Assembly (NCBI GenBank): GCA_026702635.1
Contig: JAPPBZ010000014.1
Span: forward strand, 1-5,933
Direction of reading: 5' to 3'
DNA from: Bacteroidota bacterium
GTDB lineage: Bacteria > Bacteroidota > Rhodothermia > Rhodothermales > Bin80
DNA: 5,933 nucleotides
Below are positions 5,798 through 5,933 of this stretch, one piece after another; the first letter of the stretch is position 1, and each line of letters opens with the position of its first letter. A program made the position numbers and the translations under genes. The notes beneath the pieces were generated by a model. The model did not search any database. It was not told the origin of the DNA and saw only the letters and a list, made by a program, of their open reading frames with translations.

Positions 5798-5933
5798 ATG
5801 TGGGCACTGAAATTAGCAGCGGTAGATCTACAGCCTCTGGCGCAGACATATGCGCAAGGGCACGGGTTAATCTGGCTGGACAGCTCATCAAGGTCTCTGC
5901 GGTTTGACCGTTACTCCTATCTCTGTATTGATC
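5798..5933 (+). CDS. PabB-like chorismate-binding enzyme, N-terminal fragment (3' end outside the window)
   Basis: The frame is open from 5732 to the window end, and the only start codon between the upstream stop and the recognisable motif is the ATG at 5798. The 45 visible residues include QGHGLIWLDSSS followed by FDRYSYLCID. This pattern, a short hydrophobic strand, LDS, a variable stretch and then RYSY with an aspartate two residues on, is typical of the N-terminus of component I of aminodeoxychorismate synthase (PabB) and of some anthranilate synthases (TrpE). These enzymes use chorismate and ammonia to make precursors of folate or tryptophan. GGAG at 5781-5784 is 13 bases before the ATG, rather far for a ribosome binding site. 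The catalytic chorismate-binding domain is not in the window, so PabB and TrpE cannot be told apart. The gene has no direct link to arginine. Confidence 0.55.
   Translation, partial: MWALKLAAVDLQPLAQTYAQGHGLIWLDSSSRSLRFDRYSYLCID

Overview
The window is one tightly packed arginine-biosynthesis operon on the + strand. It runs argG (3' half only), argC, argD, a knotted-type N-acylornithine carbamoyltransferase (argF'), argB and an M20 deacylase of the ArgE/DapE/LysK group. A short intergenic gap follows, and then what looks like the first 45 codons of a PabB-like (aminodeoxychorismate/anthranilate synthase component I) gene cut by the window edge.

The pathway reads as follows: N-acyl-glutamate -> (ArgB) N-acyl-glutamyl phosphate -> (ArgC) semialdehyde -> (ArgD) N-acyl-ornithine -> (ArgF') N-acyl-citrulline -> (ArgE-like) citrulline -> (ArgG) argininosuccinate. 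Carbamoylation comes before removal of the acyl group. This is the variant route known from Xanthomonas (N-acetyl) and Bacteroides (N-succinyl), not the usual one through free ornithine. The N-acyltransferase that starts the route, ArgH and carbamoyl-phosphate synthase are not in the window.

The most interesting point is the transcarbamylase. At the position that decides acetyl versus succinyl specificity (Glu92 of the Xanthomonas enzyme, Pro90 of the Bacteroides enzyme) it has valine, Val99. A valine put there by mutation is reported to turn the Xanthomonas enzyme into a succinylornithine transcarbamylase. The lysine that is carboxylated in the Xanthomonas enzyme (Lys302) is also valine here. 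The whole cluster may therefore run on N-succinyl intermediates, which would make the last enzyme an N-succinylcitrulline desuccinylase.

The organism is most likely a member of Bacteroidota or Rhodothermota/Balneolota. The reasons are the gene order, the Bacteroidota-like ArgG and transcarbamylase, the mostly absent Shine-Dalgarno sequences and a base composition near 50% GC judged by eye. This is an inference from remembered family sequences. All five gene junctions in the cluster overlap, by 1 to 14 bases, so it is almost certainly one transcript with translational coupling. Its promoter and any ArgR operator must lie upstream of the window.

No RNA gene, mobile element, CRISPR array or long repeat was seen.
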